A stretch of DNA of 64,000 nt from the NCBI RefSeq assembly GCF_001949145.1, contig NW_019091475.1, positions 662,561-726,560 of the forward strand, written 5' to 3'. The notes beneath the pieces were generated by a model. That model saw nothing but the letters and a program-made list of their open reading frames with translations. It had not been told where the DNA came from and did no database searches. The position numbers were made by a program, and so were the translations under genes. This stretch comes from Acanthaster planci. Its lineage: Eukaryota > Echinodermata > Asteroidea > Valvatida > Acanthasteridae. This document shows, piece by piece, positions 44,245-59,200 of the stretch (positions are counted from its first letter, which is position 1; every line of letters begins with the position of its first letter).

Positions 44245-47200
44245 GTAGGCCAGCACACGCTGTTTAACCTATAGTGGCAGAAGTGGGAATAACAGAAAAA
44301 AAGATCCTTGAGCCCTCTTATCACCATATCCACACTGGAATTCATTGACAGCAAGTAGTGGCAAAGGATATTGGTGCAAATATGGTTTTATGCGGATTGA
44401 AGATGTGCACTTCACCTGCCTTGAGCATATCAGTTGGCTTTGAATGACAAACGGAACTCTTTTATTAAGGTGTCCCCTTATAGGGTCTGCTCGTTTGAAG
44501 GTCACAGTGGTGCTTTTCCTACAAGTGGCTGCTAAAACTATGGTTGGCCATTGGTGCAAAGTTAAAGAATAATTCACAAAGTGTTAAAAGTCCCATGCAG
44601 CTATCAGAACACTGGATAATAATACACATACATGTACTAATATTACTTAATTCTAAAGGAAAAATACAATCCTATTTCAAATTAATGGCACAAATGTCAA
44701 TTTTGAACGAATTGGATGTAAACTCGAAAACCAACCAAAAGGTGACATTTCTGCAAACTTTGGCCGCCCATACAAGTTGCAAGCAAAATGAGAGTGGTCA
44801 ACAAAATGTTTTTATGGACACTCCACAAATTTTGGTGGTCCAATGTGTTAACAGAAGCCGTATCACTTGTATCGTTACAAGTGGCTTACTCCCTTCACTT
44901 CCTTTCACAACAGCGTCTGAAGGTCCTGACTCCCCGCCAGACCGACCTGAACCTGGACCAGCTGGTGGAGAAGTTCCGGGAGCGCAAGCGGCAGCACCTG
45001 GACGTGGAGTTCCGCACCCGCTACGAGGAGGAGGAGAAGAGGCGGGAGTGGCAGCAGGACGAGCGGCTGCGGGAGCTGCAGAAGGCAGCTGACGCCCGGA
45101 AGAGGCAGACCGAGTTAGTGGCCAGGATCAAGTGAGTGTTGGTTAATACGTGAAATGCAGAACGCTCCTTCAGTCAATGTTGTGTGTTTCCCATTCTCCC
45201 CTGTATTCGCCTCAGAGTTTAACACACATATGCACAGACGTCTTTTTCCATTCAGGCACGTGCAATGTTCTCATTGAAATGCTCTCTGACATTGGGACTT
45301 GAGGGACTGTCCGTTACAGACGGGACGTATCCTGTCAAACGTGAAGCTTTTTAAATGAGCTGGAATAGAAATGTGACCAAACAGCATGTTTTCACTTCTG
45401 TGTCATCAAAAACCTCAAATTGCCATTCCAAACTTAAAATTGACATCATTTTACAAAATTAGTTCATCGTCAAAATAAACCATTACCGTTAATGGGATTT
45501 TGATAAACAAATGTGGATATGACCTTTGTTGAGCACTGGGATTTGACTTTTTATCCAAGTTAAACTTTCCTGAGCATGTGCTGTTGGCCACAAATGTTGC
45601 TTCCGAAACTCCTTACTGTTGCCTGTACTTCAACTCTGTGTGGTAATCATGCCTCTCCTTCCAGGGCAGCCACTGTGGAGATGCCTAAGACACCACCCAA
45701 CAAGACGTTGAAGGCCATTGTAGCTCGACGAGATGCCGCCTTGAAGCGAGAAGCGTCGGAGATGAGGCGACAGATTGCCGAGTTTGAGAACCAACTCAGT
45801 CGCTCCTTGAACATGACGCAAGAAGACAGGTATGAACTGGATTTGTGATGAGTCATTTTAGTTACAGATTTCTGGTTACAGTCTGATTATGTTCTGTACA
45901 AGAGGAGAAGTTTCCTGTAGAATATTATGTTATAAAGATTGAAGATTGCCCAGTGATACAAAACTGTTACCCATGTATTATGATTACATTTTCTTCAATG
46001 CACTACAGTCATTTGCAAAAGTTTAAGACCACCTTGAATTTTATTGGTATTTCTGTCACTGGGCCTGCATTACACTGTCTCACTGAATGATTACTTAACA
46101 TGTTTTTACAGTGGTGCATAACATCAGTGTAGTGCTGTATACCCATTTGAATGAAATTTTTTGCAAAGGCAAGTCTTGTATGACATTTTGTCTGCAAGGC
46201 AGCAGGGTTAAATAAAAGTCAGTCTAAGCAATCAGAAAAAAGGGAGGGCACACTGAATATTAGACTGTTAACATGTCAAATCATGGAAATGTAGTCAAAA
46301 ATGTTCAACCAAGGTACCAAGGTTACACATTGAAAATAAACATAAGTTGCCATGATTGATTGGTTTCAGTTTGGTTTTCCTTCAGGTTAATGCATTTTCT
46401 ACGCGTGGTCCTAAACTTTTGCAAATGACTATATATATAATAAAGCTCTCATCACTTGCGCATTTAATCAAACGAAATTATATATGCCATAAATACTGCA
46501 TCAATTTGAGGGTATCTAATGAACTTGAGAATTTCATATCTTTTGCACAAACTTACACTGAGAAATCGACAGATTTTGTGTTACACTTTTTTCTTAAAAA
46601 GCCCGCAAAATACCAGCAAGATTTTTGGTTCCAATTCAGGGATGCCGATGAGGAAGTAGCTACTTATCTTCAGCAGCAGCAGCTAGAGAAAGAAAAGGCC
46701 AAGCCAGAGTTGGTGCAGCTCATCAGGGTAACGTGCCCGGATTTTCATGTTTCACTGATGGTATTTTTGTGAATTTGTAGACCAATCACTGGAAACGCCA
46801 CGACTACTGTGGCATCCTCTCACCGTGGTACTGCACATGCTGTCCAACCCGAGGGGTGCATGCATTTGGCAGGGGCGTGGAGGACATAACACCCTGTTAG
46901 TCAAAGAGGCGTTTAAATTGCCTTGACGTAACAATGGTGCCACTCAAGTAGAATCCTCATATTATTGTCCCTGAATTAGTCTATGGTACATTTTGTAATC
47001 TTTTCATGGCCTGTTCATACTTCAGGTAGATGCAAAAGCAAAACGAATTGGACGTCAGAAATCCTTTGCTGTGAAATTCCCTTGAGCCAAAATGCGTTCA
47101 ACACTGCAAATTTGCAGCACAAGTATTCGATCTGATGTCACAGAATTTCAGTTGTGATCGCTTTTGTGCTAAGCATGAACAGGCCTCATCTCTCCAGATT

Positions 47201-50200
47201 AAATATTTTCAGCTCTCCAAAAGGGACTCATTTGTTAAATCATAAAGTGCTGAGGTATATAATTTGCCTGAAAAGCCAGTTCTGTGGGCCAGCGCTCTGA
47301 GTTATTCAAATAGCTTTTGGATTACATTCACTTCCCCATGCAGCCGGCATCCAACGACGAGTACATCAGCAAGATCAGGAAGCGGCTTCAGGAGGATGCC
47401 ACCGCTCGGCAGGAACGCGAGAAACGACGGCGCAAAGTGCTAGTGGATCAGCTCAAGGCACACGATGCGCAGGAGGTACGGAATCAGGATTCTGAATTTC
47501 ATGGGGCTGCCAAGCACAGCCGAATATTTTAACCAGGACACGCCATGACACACTAAACAGATGCTTCATTCAAAATTGCGAGAGAAGTAACCCAAAACAT
47601 TCCTCAAACTTTTAGAATTCATTAAAAGGAGTCATTGAGACATTCCATTGATTCTATCTTAACACTAAAATTTATGAAAGGACTGAAAGTCTAATGTTGG
47701 GTTACTGTGCATTCTTGCAGCTTGATCTGAGTAAGGATCTTCAGTAACTGGTCACCCCATGCATGCGGTATCCACTGTATTTGCTTGAGCCATGCATTAA
47801 GTCATGTTGGAATCTGCCTGAATCTAATATCCAGTGCTCATAGCACATTCTTTGCACTTAAATAAAATCAGAACATCATGATATAAACGAAGGCTGTCTG
47901 GGCTGAATAGTACCAAATCTTTGAAAATCTCACGAAGCCAGGAAGTGGACCATGAAGGTTTTGAAATGGTTGAGGTGATTGAACCAAAGATGAATCCAAG
48001 CTCATATTGTCTCCTGACGTCGCCTTCTCGTCCACCTTCGTCTCCCCAGGAGGCCCGCCGGGAGGAGATGCTGGTGAACCGCCTGATGCGGCAGTCCCAG
48101 CAGGAGCGCCGCATTGCTACCCAGCTGCTGCAGCTGCGCCATGAGAAGGCTGTCATCTGCCAGAACCGCATCTTCCGGGAGCAGCAGTATGAGGAGCGGC
48201 GCCAGAGGGATTTCCAGGAGGCGCTGGACAAGGAAGCCGTAAGTCTTGAGACTGGGTTTGGCCTGTTACCGGTCTAAACGTCTTATGCACTGCTTTCAGT
48301 GCCTTCTGGAACATACGTCACCACAGTCCACCGTTTTACAAGCTTACTTAGGCTGGATTTGAATCCACATTCTAATATCAATGACCAGTAGTCTTGATAT
48401 TCCTCAGACTCAACCAGCCAGCTATGGACAAAGACCTTTTTCTATGTTTTGCCCTTCGCCTAAGAATTTCTTTTCTGATTTCCTCAGAGAAGCAACAGAA
48501 CATCGGACATGTCCAACTGCAATTCCTTTCCTTTCCTTGTGCTCACCAGCATTTTCATCCCAAACATAAAATTGAGATTTTCTCTTTCCACCTAGACCAG
48601 CATCTTCAAATGTTCTACAGAAAAAGGAAAAACAGTTGCAGTTTATTATTGGCGTTTTCAATTTATTACTCTGAGCTCTGAGCACTACTATATCTCGACT
48701 TGACTCTCGGTGTTGTTTATTATCTCAGGAGCTAGCTCGGCTAGCCAAGCTGGAGTACATCGAGCAGACAAAGCAAGACAAGGAGCTTCACGACAAGATT
48801 GCCCAGGAGCGGGCTGAGGCCAAGTACCTCAAGCGATACAACATCTGTCAGGATATCTTGCTGGACCTGGTGGACCTGTCTTGTAAAGTCGGCAAATACC
48901 GGGAGCTCACTGAAAAGTAAGGTTGCTGTTCAGTTTTTAAAAAAACGTACAAGATATATTCAACAAAAAGCTGCTGCAAATTTTACCAACTGATGACCGG
49001 AATGAGCTGATATACACAGAGCTTTAAAAGTTAGCGAGTGTAACATTTTGTTCCCAATAAAACCTCTTCTGAGGAAATTGAGTCCCCTTTCACCAGCAGC
49101 GAGCTATTTTCACCAGTTTAGCTAAAAGCTGTGATGGAAGAAATCCCTCAGGATCCATCAGAACTACAAGGTCAAAGTGTCTTTCGTCGACTGCTCATAT
49201 CCACGAGATCTGCCAGATAGTGTCATCTGTTGGATCTTGCAGTTTGCAAGGTTGAGTTAACCCTACAGTTTCATCCATTTGAAACAGTAGATTTCATTGA
49301 ACCCATTTTTAGGAAACATCTACAAATCGTGGGATATCCCAGGTACAGGTCTGAAGTCAATAAAGCAACCGCACAATTTCTTGCATTGTCTTATGTTTTT
49401 GCAAGCTCACAAGCTCATATTGTTCCCACTGTTTTAAAAGTTAGCATCAAATTATATTATCATTGTTGTTCTCTTTCATTTCCTGAACAGACAACTTCCA
49501 GCCAAACTGATGAGAGAATGGAAAATGTTGTTCAGCACTGGTCAGCCTCTGTACGAGAAACCGATTGTAAGTTTCAGTTCTTACAAAGACCCATTTATCT
49601 TATGTCTTATACTCTCTCTAGCAGGGGATTCATCGCTGCCATTACAGAATGCTAGGCTTTTCACAAAGTTCAGTGCAGGGGGCAGGGTGCACGTTTGTTT
49701 ACATTTGACCAAACTCTCCGCTGAGTTCACCTCCGTATGTCCCCGCTATCACAGGAAGGACAGGGCGAGGAACCAGTGGAATCTGCAGAGGACCAGCTGG
49801 TGGAGAAGGAGAGGCAGGCATTGCTGGACGAAGGTGACTTCTTGGAGTACAGGGTGAGTGGTGTCGAGCTCATCAACGTATTCACCTGAAAAAGTGTTGG
49901 TTCACTGTCCAAGGCCTTTTTTTCTTAATAGGTCAGCCAGTGACACTTTTATAGATGGCTATCTCTGGAGTTTGGAATTTTTTGTGTTACTGTTTTCCCA
50001 ATCAAAACTTCATGTTTGACAAAAAACTTTCAGGAGTACAGTACAACATGTGAATATGCAGTGTAAGAAATAAATAGCAAACTTGTTCTACTTAATGCAA
50101 GATGAGTTCATCTACCACCAATGTTATGCTTTAGTCTATGTTAAGGAACCCTAAGAAACTGTGTCATAGCCTATACTTTCATTGCTGCTTCGGCAACAGC

Positions 50201-53200
50201 ACAGCAAGGTGGCACCTTTAATAATCTGCCCCCTCCCCCCAACTTTGTCGTGATGTACAGAACATGGTGGGTGAGTGGCAGATACCGGCAGACTGCGACA
50301 TCAAGGGTCCTCAGAAGAGCAACGCCATACTGGGCCACATCTTAGCCCGTATCTTCAACATTGTCTCACCGCCAACGGTAAGCCATTTTTCACTTTCTTT
50401 TCCTCACTGTAATCAGTGTGTTGTAGAGGAGACCTGTTAAGGCCAACACAAGACCCACAAGACCATCACAAGACCAACACAAGACCTCAAGCTGTGCAAT
50501 TGAACTGCAACAGAAGCATTTGTCTGTTCACCCCGTTACTCGTGACCGGTCCTCTCGTCTGGTCTTATATCTGGTCTTGCGAATGGTTGTGTCTGGTCAT
50601 GTGATGGTCTCGACTACAACACTGACTGTATTCTTGCTTCTTACTTTTTGGAGAGTTTTAGAAGACACGGAAAAACTCGTGAGATTTTGATTTTTAAACA
50701 AGTGCAAACATTGCAAAAAGTAGAGTGATGGCTTACAAAGCCAGAGACAATAGGAAGTTTTGCAAAAGTATCATTAATTCTTCTCCACAACACAGAAATG
50801 AATGTTCCTGTTTAAACAGAAAAGAGTTCAGCCCAGTTATCCAAACATTAACTCTCGAATAACGTACATGGATGCCACTATGTTGCATGTTGCTCGTCAC
50901 TAACTACCAGCGATAACCGCTTCAAGCGGCTGACCCAAGAACAATAAATCAAGCTGTTCGTGAACATATGAGAACAAGCCGCCCGAACTCAGCCACTGTT
51001 TTCATATTCATAATAGTTTGTGTGTTTAATGCGAGAAGACAGAATTTTACCAGCGCTTGATTGGAGATTTTTATTTGGCTCTGTGGTTTAAGGACCTCGT
51101 GCTTCTCCATTTGTAAATGCTACTGTGGAACCTGCATCTTTCTCCCATGAAAAAGTCCTACTGTTATGGTGTGGTCAGGTTTTCACTTCAAAGAGCGCTG
51201 CTGTTGCTTGAAACCCATGCAAGACACCTTACTCAGAAAGAAAAAAATGAAAAGGAAAACTTTTTCAGTAGGTGTGCACTGTGGCCTCTTGCTGTACGGA
51301 ATGATGAAACAATGGAAGGCTGAAATCAGATCAAAGATTTCTAGATTGGAGGAGCAAAATCTTAACGTTGTTTATCAATTTGACGATGTGAACTGTTGCT
51401 ATCTTTAAATTGGATTGTCGATGATGAGTTGGTTTTTATGCTACATTTTGCCATCAGCCCCCACCAGCAGCTCCAGAGATTCCACCCTTCCCAGTCAAGG
51501 CTTGTTTCCTGGGGAAAGCGTTCACCGGAAAATCCACCGTAGCCTCCAAGCTCGCTGAGGGTAGGTGCAACCTACAAGTTGTACAAGTTACAAAGTCTCA
51601 TGTAGCAGAAAGGAGATATCCAGTAAACCAAGCACCCTTCATATAAGATGGAAAGCTTGCGGTAAGCACCATGCAATATCTCTTTTTGAGTCTGTATGGT
51701 TCTGATAAGAACCGGAGAGGCTCCTATCAGAACCATACAGACTCAAAAAGAGATATTGCATGGTGCTTACCGCAAGCTTTCCATCTTAGTCGTCTGTCAC
51801 CCTTCATATGTTGAGGCTCGTCCTGCACCAGTGGATGAAACATCATTGAAAGCAAATGGAAAGAGTGAAAACAAGTTCTCTTTAACGGATTATAGACCCT
51901 AGCGCTGAGGAGGCTATTCTTTGTTTACGTATGTGCTTTTCTGTGGTGTTCAGTGGACTCCCACTGGCTCCATACATAGCAAGTACACATAGAAGTGTAG
52001 TGTAACACCAACAGTACAGAGGTCTATCAGAGAGCAATGTGTTTGTTCCACCGTGTCAACAGGACTTTGTTTTTCATTCCCTTTGACCCGCAGACCATGG
52101 CCTCGCTGTTCTGAACATTGACGAGCTTGTCCGTGATGCAGTTGATGCATACAAAGACGGTGAAGTCATGGACATACCCCCGCCTGCACCAACAGTGAGT
52201 ATCATGTCGTTAGGCTTGCACCTTCGGTAGGAACTGTCTCCCGCCCCCTTTAAATTGAGTGGCTGAGCACAGAAATATTTGACCTGTGTAGGTCACAAGT
52301 CCCTTGATGTATTAGCTTGTAGTGCTCATGACTGACTTTCAGAAGATTCTTGCTTGGCAAGTAAGGCGGTGAAAAAGTACTTTCCACTAAAGCTTAACTG
52401 TTAACTGGTCACTGAAATAGGGTCCAAGTGTGGTTTTTCACAGCCGGAAACAATCTGTCTACATTGGACGTGGCCTGAAAAAGTCAGAAATGCCAGTGAT
52501 AGAAGGATTTTGTGACATCATCCTTTGACTAGTGTTGAGCCCTCGCTTCGTGTACTGAATGTAGGCGTGATGTATTTACATTTCGCGCACCTCACTGCCT
52601 CTCGTTTTGACAGAACTCAAACTGCATTTACTACAGCAAAATGCTGACCATGACCGTATTCTGAATAAGCTTGTTCCATTTTGTGCAGGAGGTGGAGCCA
52701 GTGGAGGGAGCTGGAGGGGACCAGCCGCCAGCAGCAGCCGTTGCTACAGTTGAAAGTCCCTCTGGACAACTGAGCACCCCTGGAGATGGTAAGCTCAAGC
52801 CGCCATTGAGGACAAAAATGTGCACCACAGTAAATCTTGCGTTCTGTAAACTGTGTCCCCCAGCAAGATTTAAGCCCACATTACAGAATGCACTGAGCCA
52901 CAACCTTGCAATAATAATATTGCAGCTGCAGATGCTGTGTGTATTCACTTAATAGCAACTGGCACAATTCTATTTTACTGTGTTCGACTGTGCTTACTTT
53001 CGCCAGTGCGACTGCGCTCCATTTGACACTCACATGACATCTCATGCGTGGTTGGGCCTGGCCCAATTAACTGCCCCACTGAGTTGATTACTTGGGAAGG
53101 TGTCCCACAATGCAATGCAAAAACAGTGCAAATTTAAGTCGGACAGTACAATGGAAAGTTGGTGCCACCGTTGGTAAAAAGTCCACGTAGTCATTTAGCT

Positions 53201-56200
53201 GAAGTAAGTTCGGTGGATGGATGGCCTTGACTTTCGACAATTAAAGTTAATTTGGCCAGTTCAAGTCACTGTATGGCCCCTTGACCCAGTTAAGGCTCGT
53301 GATTTGAGGCCAGAGCAACTGGAGATCGTTCATGTATTACTACAGATTTCCTGTCTAAACCGCTACCATTTTTGCCCTGTTCAACCTGTGACAACGCCTT
53401 GAGTAAACGCAGGGGAAGTAATCAATCAAATGCACTGTTTGGCAGGAAGAGCATGTGGGTAATTTCCATTGCATATTTTGCACATTTATAAATGTTCTCA
53501 ATTTGTTTGCTGTCCATGTCGTACCAGCTACTGTCAACACGGCGGCATCCATCCCTGAGGCTAGAGACAGCAAGGAGAAAGGTTGGTATCCCGTCTTCAG
53601 AGCTTGCACTCTTAGGACTACTCATTCATTGCCCAGAGATAAATGACACGTCTTTAGTCTGTTTCTTTGCCTTTTGTCACTGCTTACATGATACATCAGA
53701 TCCTTATTCTTTACAAGAGGTGTTAATGCTCTAAACCATCTGTAGAGGGGGCTGTTTGCTTTGATTTGGAATTATTTTGAATTTTGAGGTGAATGGAGAA
53801 TTTTATTTCGGAAGTAGAAGCAGAGGAATAGCGTTTGGTTTCATGGCAAAATCCCCAGACAAAGCATTTCAAGTATATTCACGATCTAAAATATATGACT
53901 TGGCAAGCTATGAAAAGCCTGACGACACGATCCTTACTACGTCTTCTCAAAGGCAAAATAGTCAAGATGGGATGTATGGAAAAGTATGCAAGTAGGTGTG
54001 TTACAATGCTGTTACATTTTTCCTTAAAAGTGGAAGACGACAAGCCGGACACTGCTAAGGAGGGAGGAGAAGCAACCGATAAGCCCCCAGAGGCACCAAG
54101 CAGCGAGGTCAAGACAGTCAAGAAGCCACCCAGTCCAACAAAGAAGAAGGGCCCGCCCAAACCGGAGGTAGGCAATTTGATTACTTCATAAAGTAGGGAT
54201 TTGTAGGTGCTCTTCGTCCATCCCCCAACAAGTTTGTAACTCTGTGTTTCAGTGGGTTTGTAGGTTTCTGCTCAGGGATTAACAGCTGGGGTCATTCTCT
54301 TGTTCCTCGACAGCCCACAGCTCGAGCTAAGCTAGGCAAGTTGGCCTCCAAGTTCCTGCGTAAAGGCCAACCGGTCAAAGATGAGCTCCTGATTGACATC
54401 ATGGTTGAGGCCGTCAAGTAAGTTAGGTTTATCTCGGACTGCATGAAAATCAAACTTGTCTGCCTGTATGGATAGTCAGAAAGTTCTTACAATAAAGAAT
54501 TTGAATCTTCAGAAGCGAATAGGTATTACATACTAACAACTTGTGGAGAAAATCAGCTGAGCATATGTGATATCTAATCACGGTTCATAAAAATAAAGGT
54601 TTCCAAAAACTTGGCGGAAATGGACTCTTGATCAATTTATTCCATAAAAAGTCAACAATTACAGTTTCTGGCTGTGATGTGGGTTGTTTGGCACCTACCT
54701 GCCGTGGGGCCATTGCATGCCTTGAGCTCAACCACATTGTTGTTTGATGTCTTTATTTTACTGTGCATTTGATAATAATTGTGTGAAATTGGTGCTTTTT
54801 ACATCATAATTATTGAAAAAAGAACTTGACTTGAAAGATCTCTGAGTGATCCCTGTTCACCACTTCCCAGGTTGTATCGTGTAATTGGGGTGCGATCCCT
54901 GGTTACATGGTGTTTCAGGTGTAATGGCTTCTGACTAGCACCCCCAAACAGATATACTGACAAATGGGAAGAGCCACCAACATATGGTTTGATAGCTCAG
55001 TTGGTAGAGCACCGGTACGGTATTCCAGAGGTGACAGGTTAAAATCCCGCTCCAGTCAATTTCTTTGTTCATCTTTATAATCACAGAAAAAGACCTTGAT
55101 CAAAGTTGGATGTTAGCCTCGTCGAAATGCATGAAATCAATCTCTGTTTAAAGTTTTTTTGTCCTTCAAGAGTTCTTGTCGTAAGAGATTGGTTGATCTG
55201 CAGAATATGTTGATTGTACTGTGCTGTTGGTTACTAAAATTCTGTCTTTCCACGAAAAATGTGATATTGAAGGTAAAGGAAGTCATTGGCCAACTGCTCG
55301 GGGATCAATCACACAGACCAGCCAATCATGCCAATATTCCCTTCCACCCCCCCCCAGGCGAACCCCTGAGGAGCATGGCTGGATCATGGATGGCTTCCCA
55401 GCCACCTTGGCTCAGGCAAAGCTCCTGGAGAAGGCGCTGAGTGGCTATGATGCTAATGCCAAGCCCTCCCGCAGCAAGCTGAGGCAGAGTCGGCTGGCTC
55501 CAGACCCCAACCCGCCCAAGGAGCCTCCCCCACCGGTCAGCGGCATCGACCTGGTGCTGCTGTTTGAGTCGCCTGACGAGCTGGTGCTCAAAAGAGCAGC
55601 TGGACGCACTTGTAAGTTGTCTTATCTCTTCTCTTTGATACCCTCTAAGAAACCAACTTTTAAATCTCTCATTTCTAAGGAGTAGTTTTTCAAAGTGCAC
55701 TCATCTTAAGAGCTGAAAAGATCTTGAACCACTTCCCTCATCGTAAAGAATTCCTAATCGTAAAGAATTCCTAATGGGCAAGTTGCCCCGTAAAAATAAT
55801 TTCTGTCACCACAATCAGAAAACAAATGGAACGAGCAGAAATACGAAAAGTAATACAGCAATGCTCAACTCTCTAGCAGGAAAAAGCAAACACCCGTGCA
55901 GGGCTTACGCAGTCCGGAAGGGTTAAAGTCTAATTAACGTAACCCTGGACCAGTCTCACAGAAATAGTATGGTGTTGCTTGGCCAGTTTATGTGAAAAAG
56001 AACTTACTAATTACAGATGATGGATATCAAATGACATTTTGACTTGTACAGTTTTATACATGAATATCAAAGCAAACCTAAGATCTCTTGACAAAACCTG
56101 AGATCTTTTGAAGATTTCTCAATCAGCAATTTTCACTTTTTTGTTCAGATGCCAGTCAGTCCAGGGAACAATACCAGCAGGAGTTCAAGCCACCTCCTGA

Positions 56201-59200
56201 GGGCAGCTGCACCGGGGTAGGTAAGCAAGAGAAGGTGTCGGCCGTCAAGGATGCAGCGCACGACCAGGAGCAGATCCAACACAGGTCAGTCATTGGGTCA
56301 GGTCAGGTCAGATCCAGTCACACAGCTTGTCCTGGGTACTCCGTGGCCACACTCCTGCATGCTAGTCTCGACACCCACAAATGATTGCGTGCACATTTCC
56401 ATTCAATTGCATCACAGGAATGGTCAACGGTTACCTTTCCATCATCTTGAAATCCCCACCTGATGCGAGAGTGTACTCCCCTGTCTCCTTGAGTATATAC
56501 TCTTGCTCACCCAAGGGTTGTACTCCTACTGTTAGTGGACATGGGATTGCTCTGCCATACACACTTGAACACAACCCTGCAGTTTACTATCTGTAGTTTC
56601 TCTGAGTACGTGAGTGTGTGTTTTAATATTGATTCTGTGCTCTAGGCTGACTGGTTTCCAAGACGCCTGGAAGAAACTGGACAAGTGGTTCAGTGGCTTC
56701 GGCATCCTGCGCAAGGTGGACGTGGCCTCCGAGCAGCAGGAGGCCTACACCAGGGTGGAGGAGATCATGATAGAGATGAGAGAGAAGGTAGGTGGACAAG
56801 TGTACCTCAGCGTGTGCTCTTCCAAGGGCTGAGAAAGTGAATACAAAAAATGTGGTTCTTGAGAGGCGATGCGTCATCCCGTGAAGAAACTTGAATGCTT
56901 GGCCACAAGCCCTTGAAAGAAGAAGTGTGAAATAGAATCAGGCGATGAAGCAAATTGTGTTCTTTGAACATTCGTTAAGAAGCCCAAGAAATGGGGGAAT
57001 CCCCTGAACAGAGTAGCATCAATAAGACCTGGGTCATTCCACGAGGTTGGGGCACAATTTGTGACAGTGTCCTTGTTACATGGGTAACTAGTACCACCTG
57101 TCATGACCTGTAGAGTAGGTCATTTACACTGTAAAAATAACTCACATCTCTGTATTCAACTTTAAATTTGGAATCCACGTGCAGGGAAATAGCTGTTCAG
57201 TTTTACGGAACCCATGTAACAATGAACACCGTCACAAATTGTGCCCCAACCTCATGGAATGACCCACCTCTACCAAGTATTGGGCCTGGAGAGGTTATTT
57301 AGAGTGTCCTAAGCTCACAGAATACTTCACAATTACCTGTTTGCAGACAGAATGTTCTGCTTGTGCCCCTTAGAGTCCAAAACGGACTGATGGTATTCAT
57401 ACCCACATTCCAACCAGGTTGAAGTGAATTGTTTGACTCAAGTCTCAACAGCAGATCTCGATTGAATCGACGGGCAGTCTACAGTCATCTTTATCTTTCG
57501 GGGTTTCAGATCGAAAAAGCCAAAGAAGAAGCGGAAAAGCAGGAGGAAGATCTCCTCAAGGCCGCCACCGAGGGCAGCACAGCGGGGGCCACATCTGAGG
57601 TGCCAACAACCACCCAGCCCACTGAAGGCATGGACTCACTGGCGACGCAGCAAGGGGACACTCAGGTAGGGTGGCAGACTCGTGACCAGCATAACGATGC
57701 ACCCTCACTTTCAACTCAGTCATGTAGCATTTCAGAATTCATGCATATTCATGGCTATTTCTGTTGCATTCAGCCCCTGAAGGCTGTATTTTCCGTTCAC
57801 AACTTAACGTCTTTTCTGTAAGAAAATGCCCAAAGGTCAATTGAAATCCATTTTGATGAACCGGTTTTTGGGTTGACCTTGCTCAGACAGTGGCTAACCC
57901 ACACGAGAGGATGACATTGTCGGCTGACAGTGTGGGCAATTCACGATAGTGCGCCTCCAAGAGTTTGCAATGCGTTGGCCAATCACCACGCGCAAAATCT
58001 TTCAACCCTTTCCAGACACGCACTGGGTTCACAGATTTCGTGCACTGTGATTGGCCAATGTGTGACAAACTCTTGGAGGCACGCTTTTGTGAATCACCCG
58101 TAGTTTACCATAGTACTCAATGCCTTTCATGTTGTGTTTCCTTGCAGCCCAGCGATGGTGCCCTGTCTGAGGCAGGAAAAGAATCCACCCCTGCGGTGGC
58201 ACCAGGATCCCCGAAAGGCTCTCGAGCAGGTGAACATCTGGCAGTTCCAGATTTTTGGGCTTAAAAAACCTCCATTTTTGGCTTCATGCAGGCTTTAGTT
58301 CCACTCATTACATCTTCCGAGTTGAGACCCGCATACTTAGTATGAAACCCCGTTTTCAGCTTTAGAATCATCACATTGCCTTTTGTGAGGCCAAATCTTG
58401 CGTTTTGTTGGTCCCAACAGTAAAATTTTTGTGCGATGATCTAGAAAGTGGCTACCTTACAATACTTTCATTTTCTCCATGATTCAACTGTTGAGGGCTC
58501 TGTACAGTTTGCACACTCAGATAGAATTTACTCAGTTAGTTGTTTTTTTGCTCAAACGAGGTATATTCTCCATTATAGCTGCATCAAAATGTATACTTGC
58601 CAGCTATGCACCTCCAGCAAGACAGCATCATTTCCCCCAAAACGACCTCGGGCGTATCAAGCATTATTCTTGTCTCATTCTTTCCCCAGGTTCGGCAAAG
58701 CGTAGTGGGTCAGCCAAGGGCGGCTCTCCCAAACGAGGTAACTCCCCCAAACGGGAGAAGTCCCCAAAGAGTGGCAAACGAGACCGGGAGAAGAAGAGAG
58801 AAGGCTCCCGATCAGGAAGTGCCAAGAGATCCCCATCCAGTGGCAAAGGTAAGATCTGCCGAAAATCCATCCGATGACCATTTGAATTTGAAGTAAAGAA
58901 GTAAAAGAGAGACCAAACAAGAAGTAGTATTATAGTTTATTTGGCATTAATTAAATTGATATACTAAAAAAAAATCATATGTAAATCATTAGATTCCGTT
59001 GATGCAAATTGATTAATGATTTTCATATTACACTTTCCCATTGTGTATGTAGGCAAGAGGGGCAAGTCAGGTTTGTTTTGTTTGTTTGTTTGTTTGTTTG
59101 TTTATTGCTAACCCAAATGATTATTATCACTGGTATCGGTTTAACCCCCCCCATTGCATGTCCTAACATCAGCACTACAGCGTGAAGTGTGCATGTTTAT

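Noticed and set aside
54993-55047. tRNA gene candidate
   Set aside because: Box B is degenerate and acceptor-stem pairing is not evident; SINE-type tail follows.
55725-55925. Possible further TTAA-type MITE
   Set aside because: The ends (AACCACTTCCCTC and reversed AACCCTTCCGGAC) resemble each other only weakly and one flank lacks TTAA.
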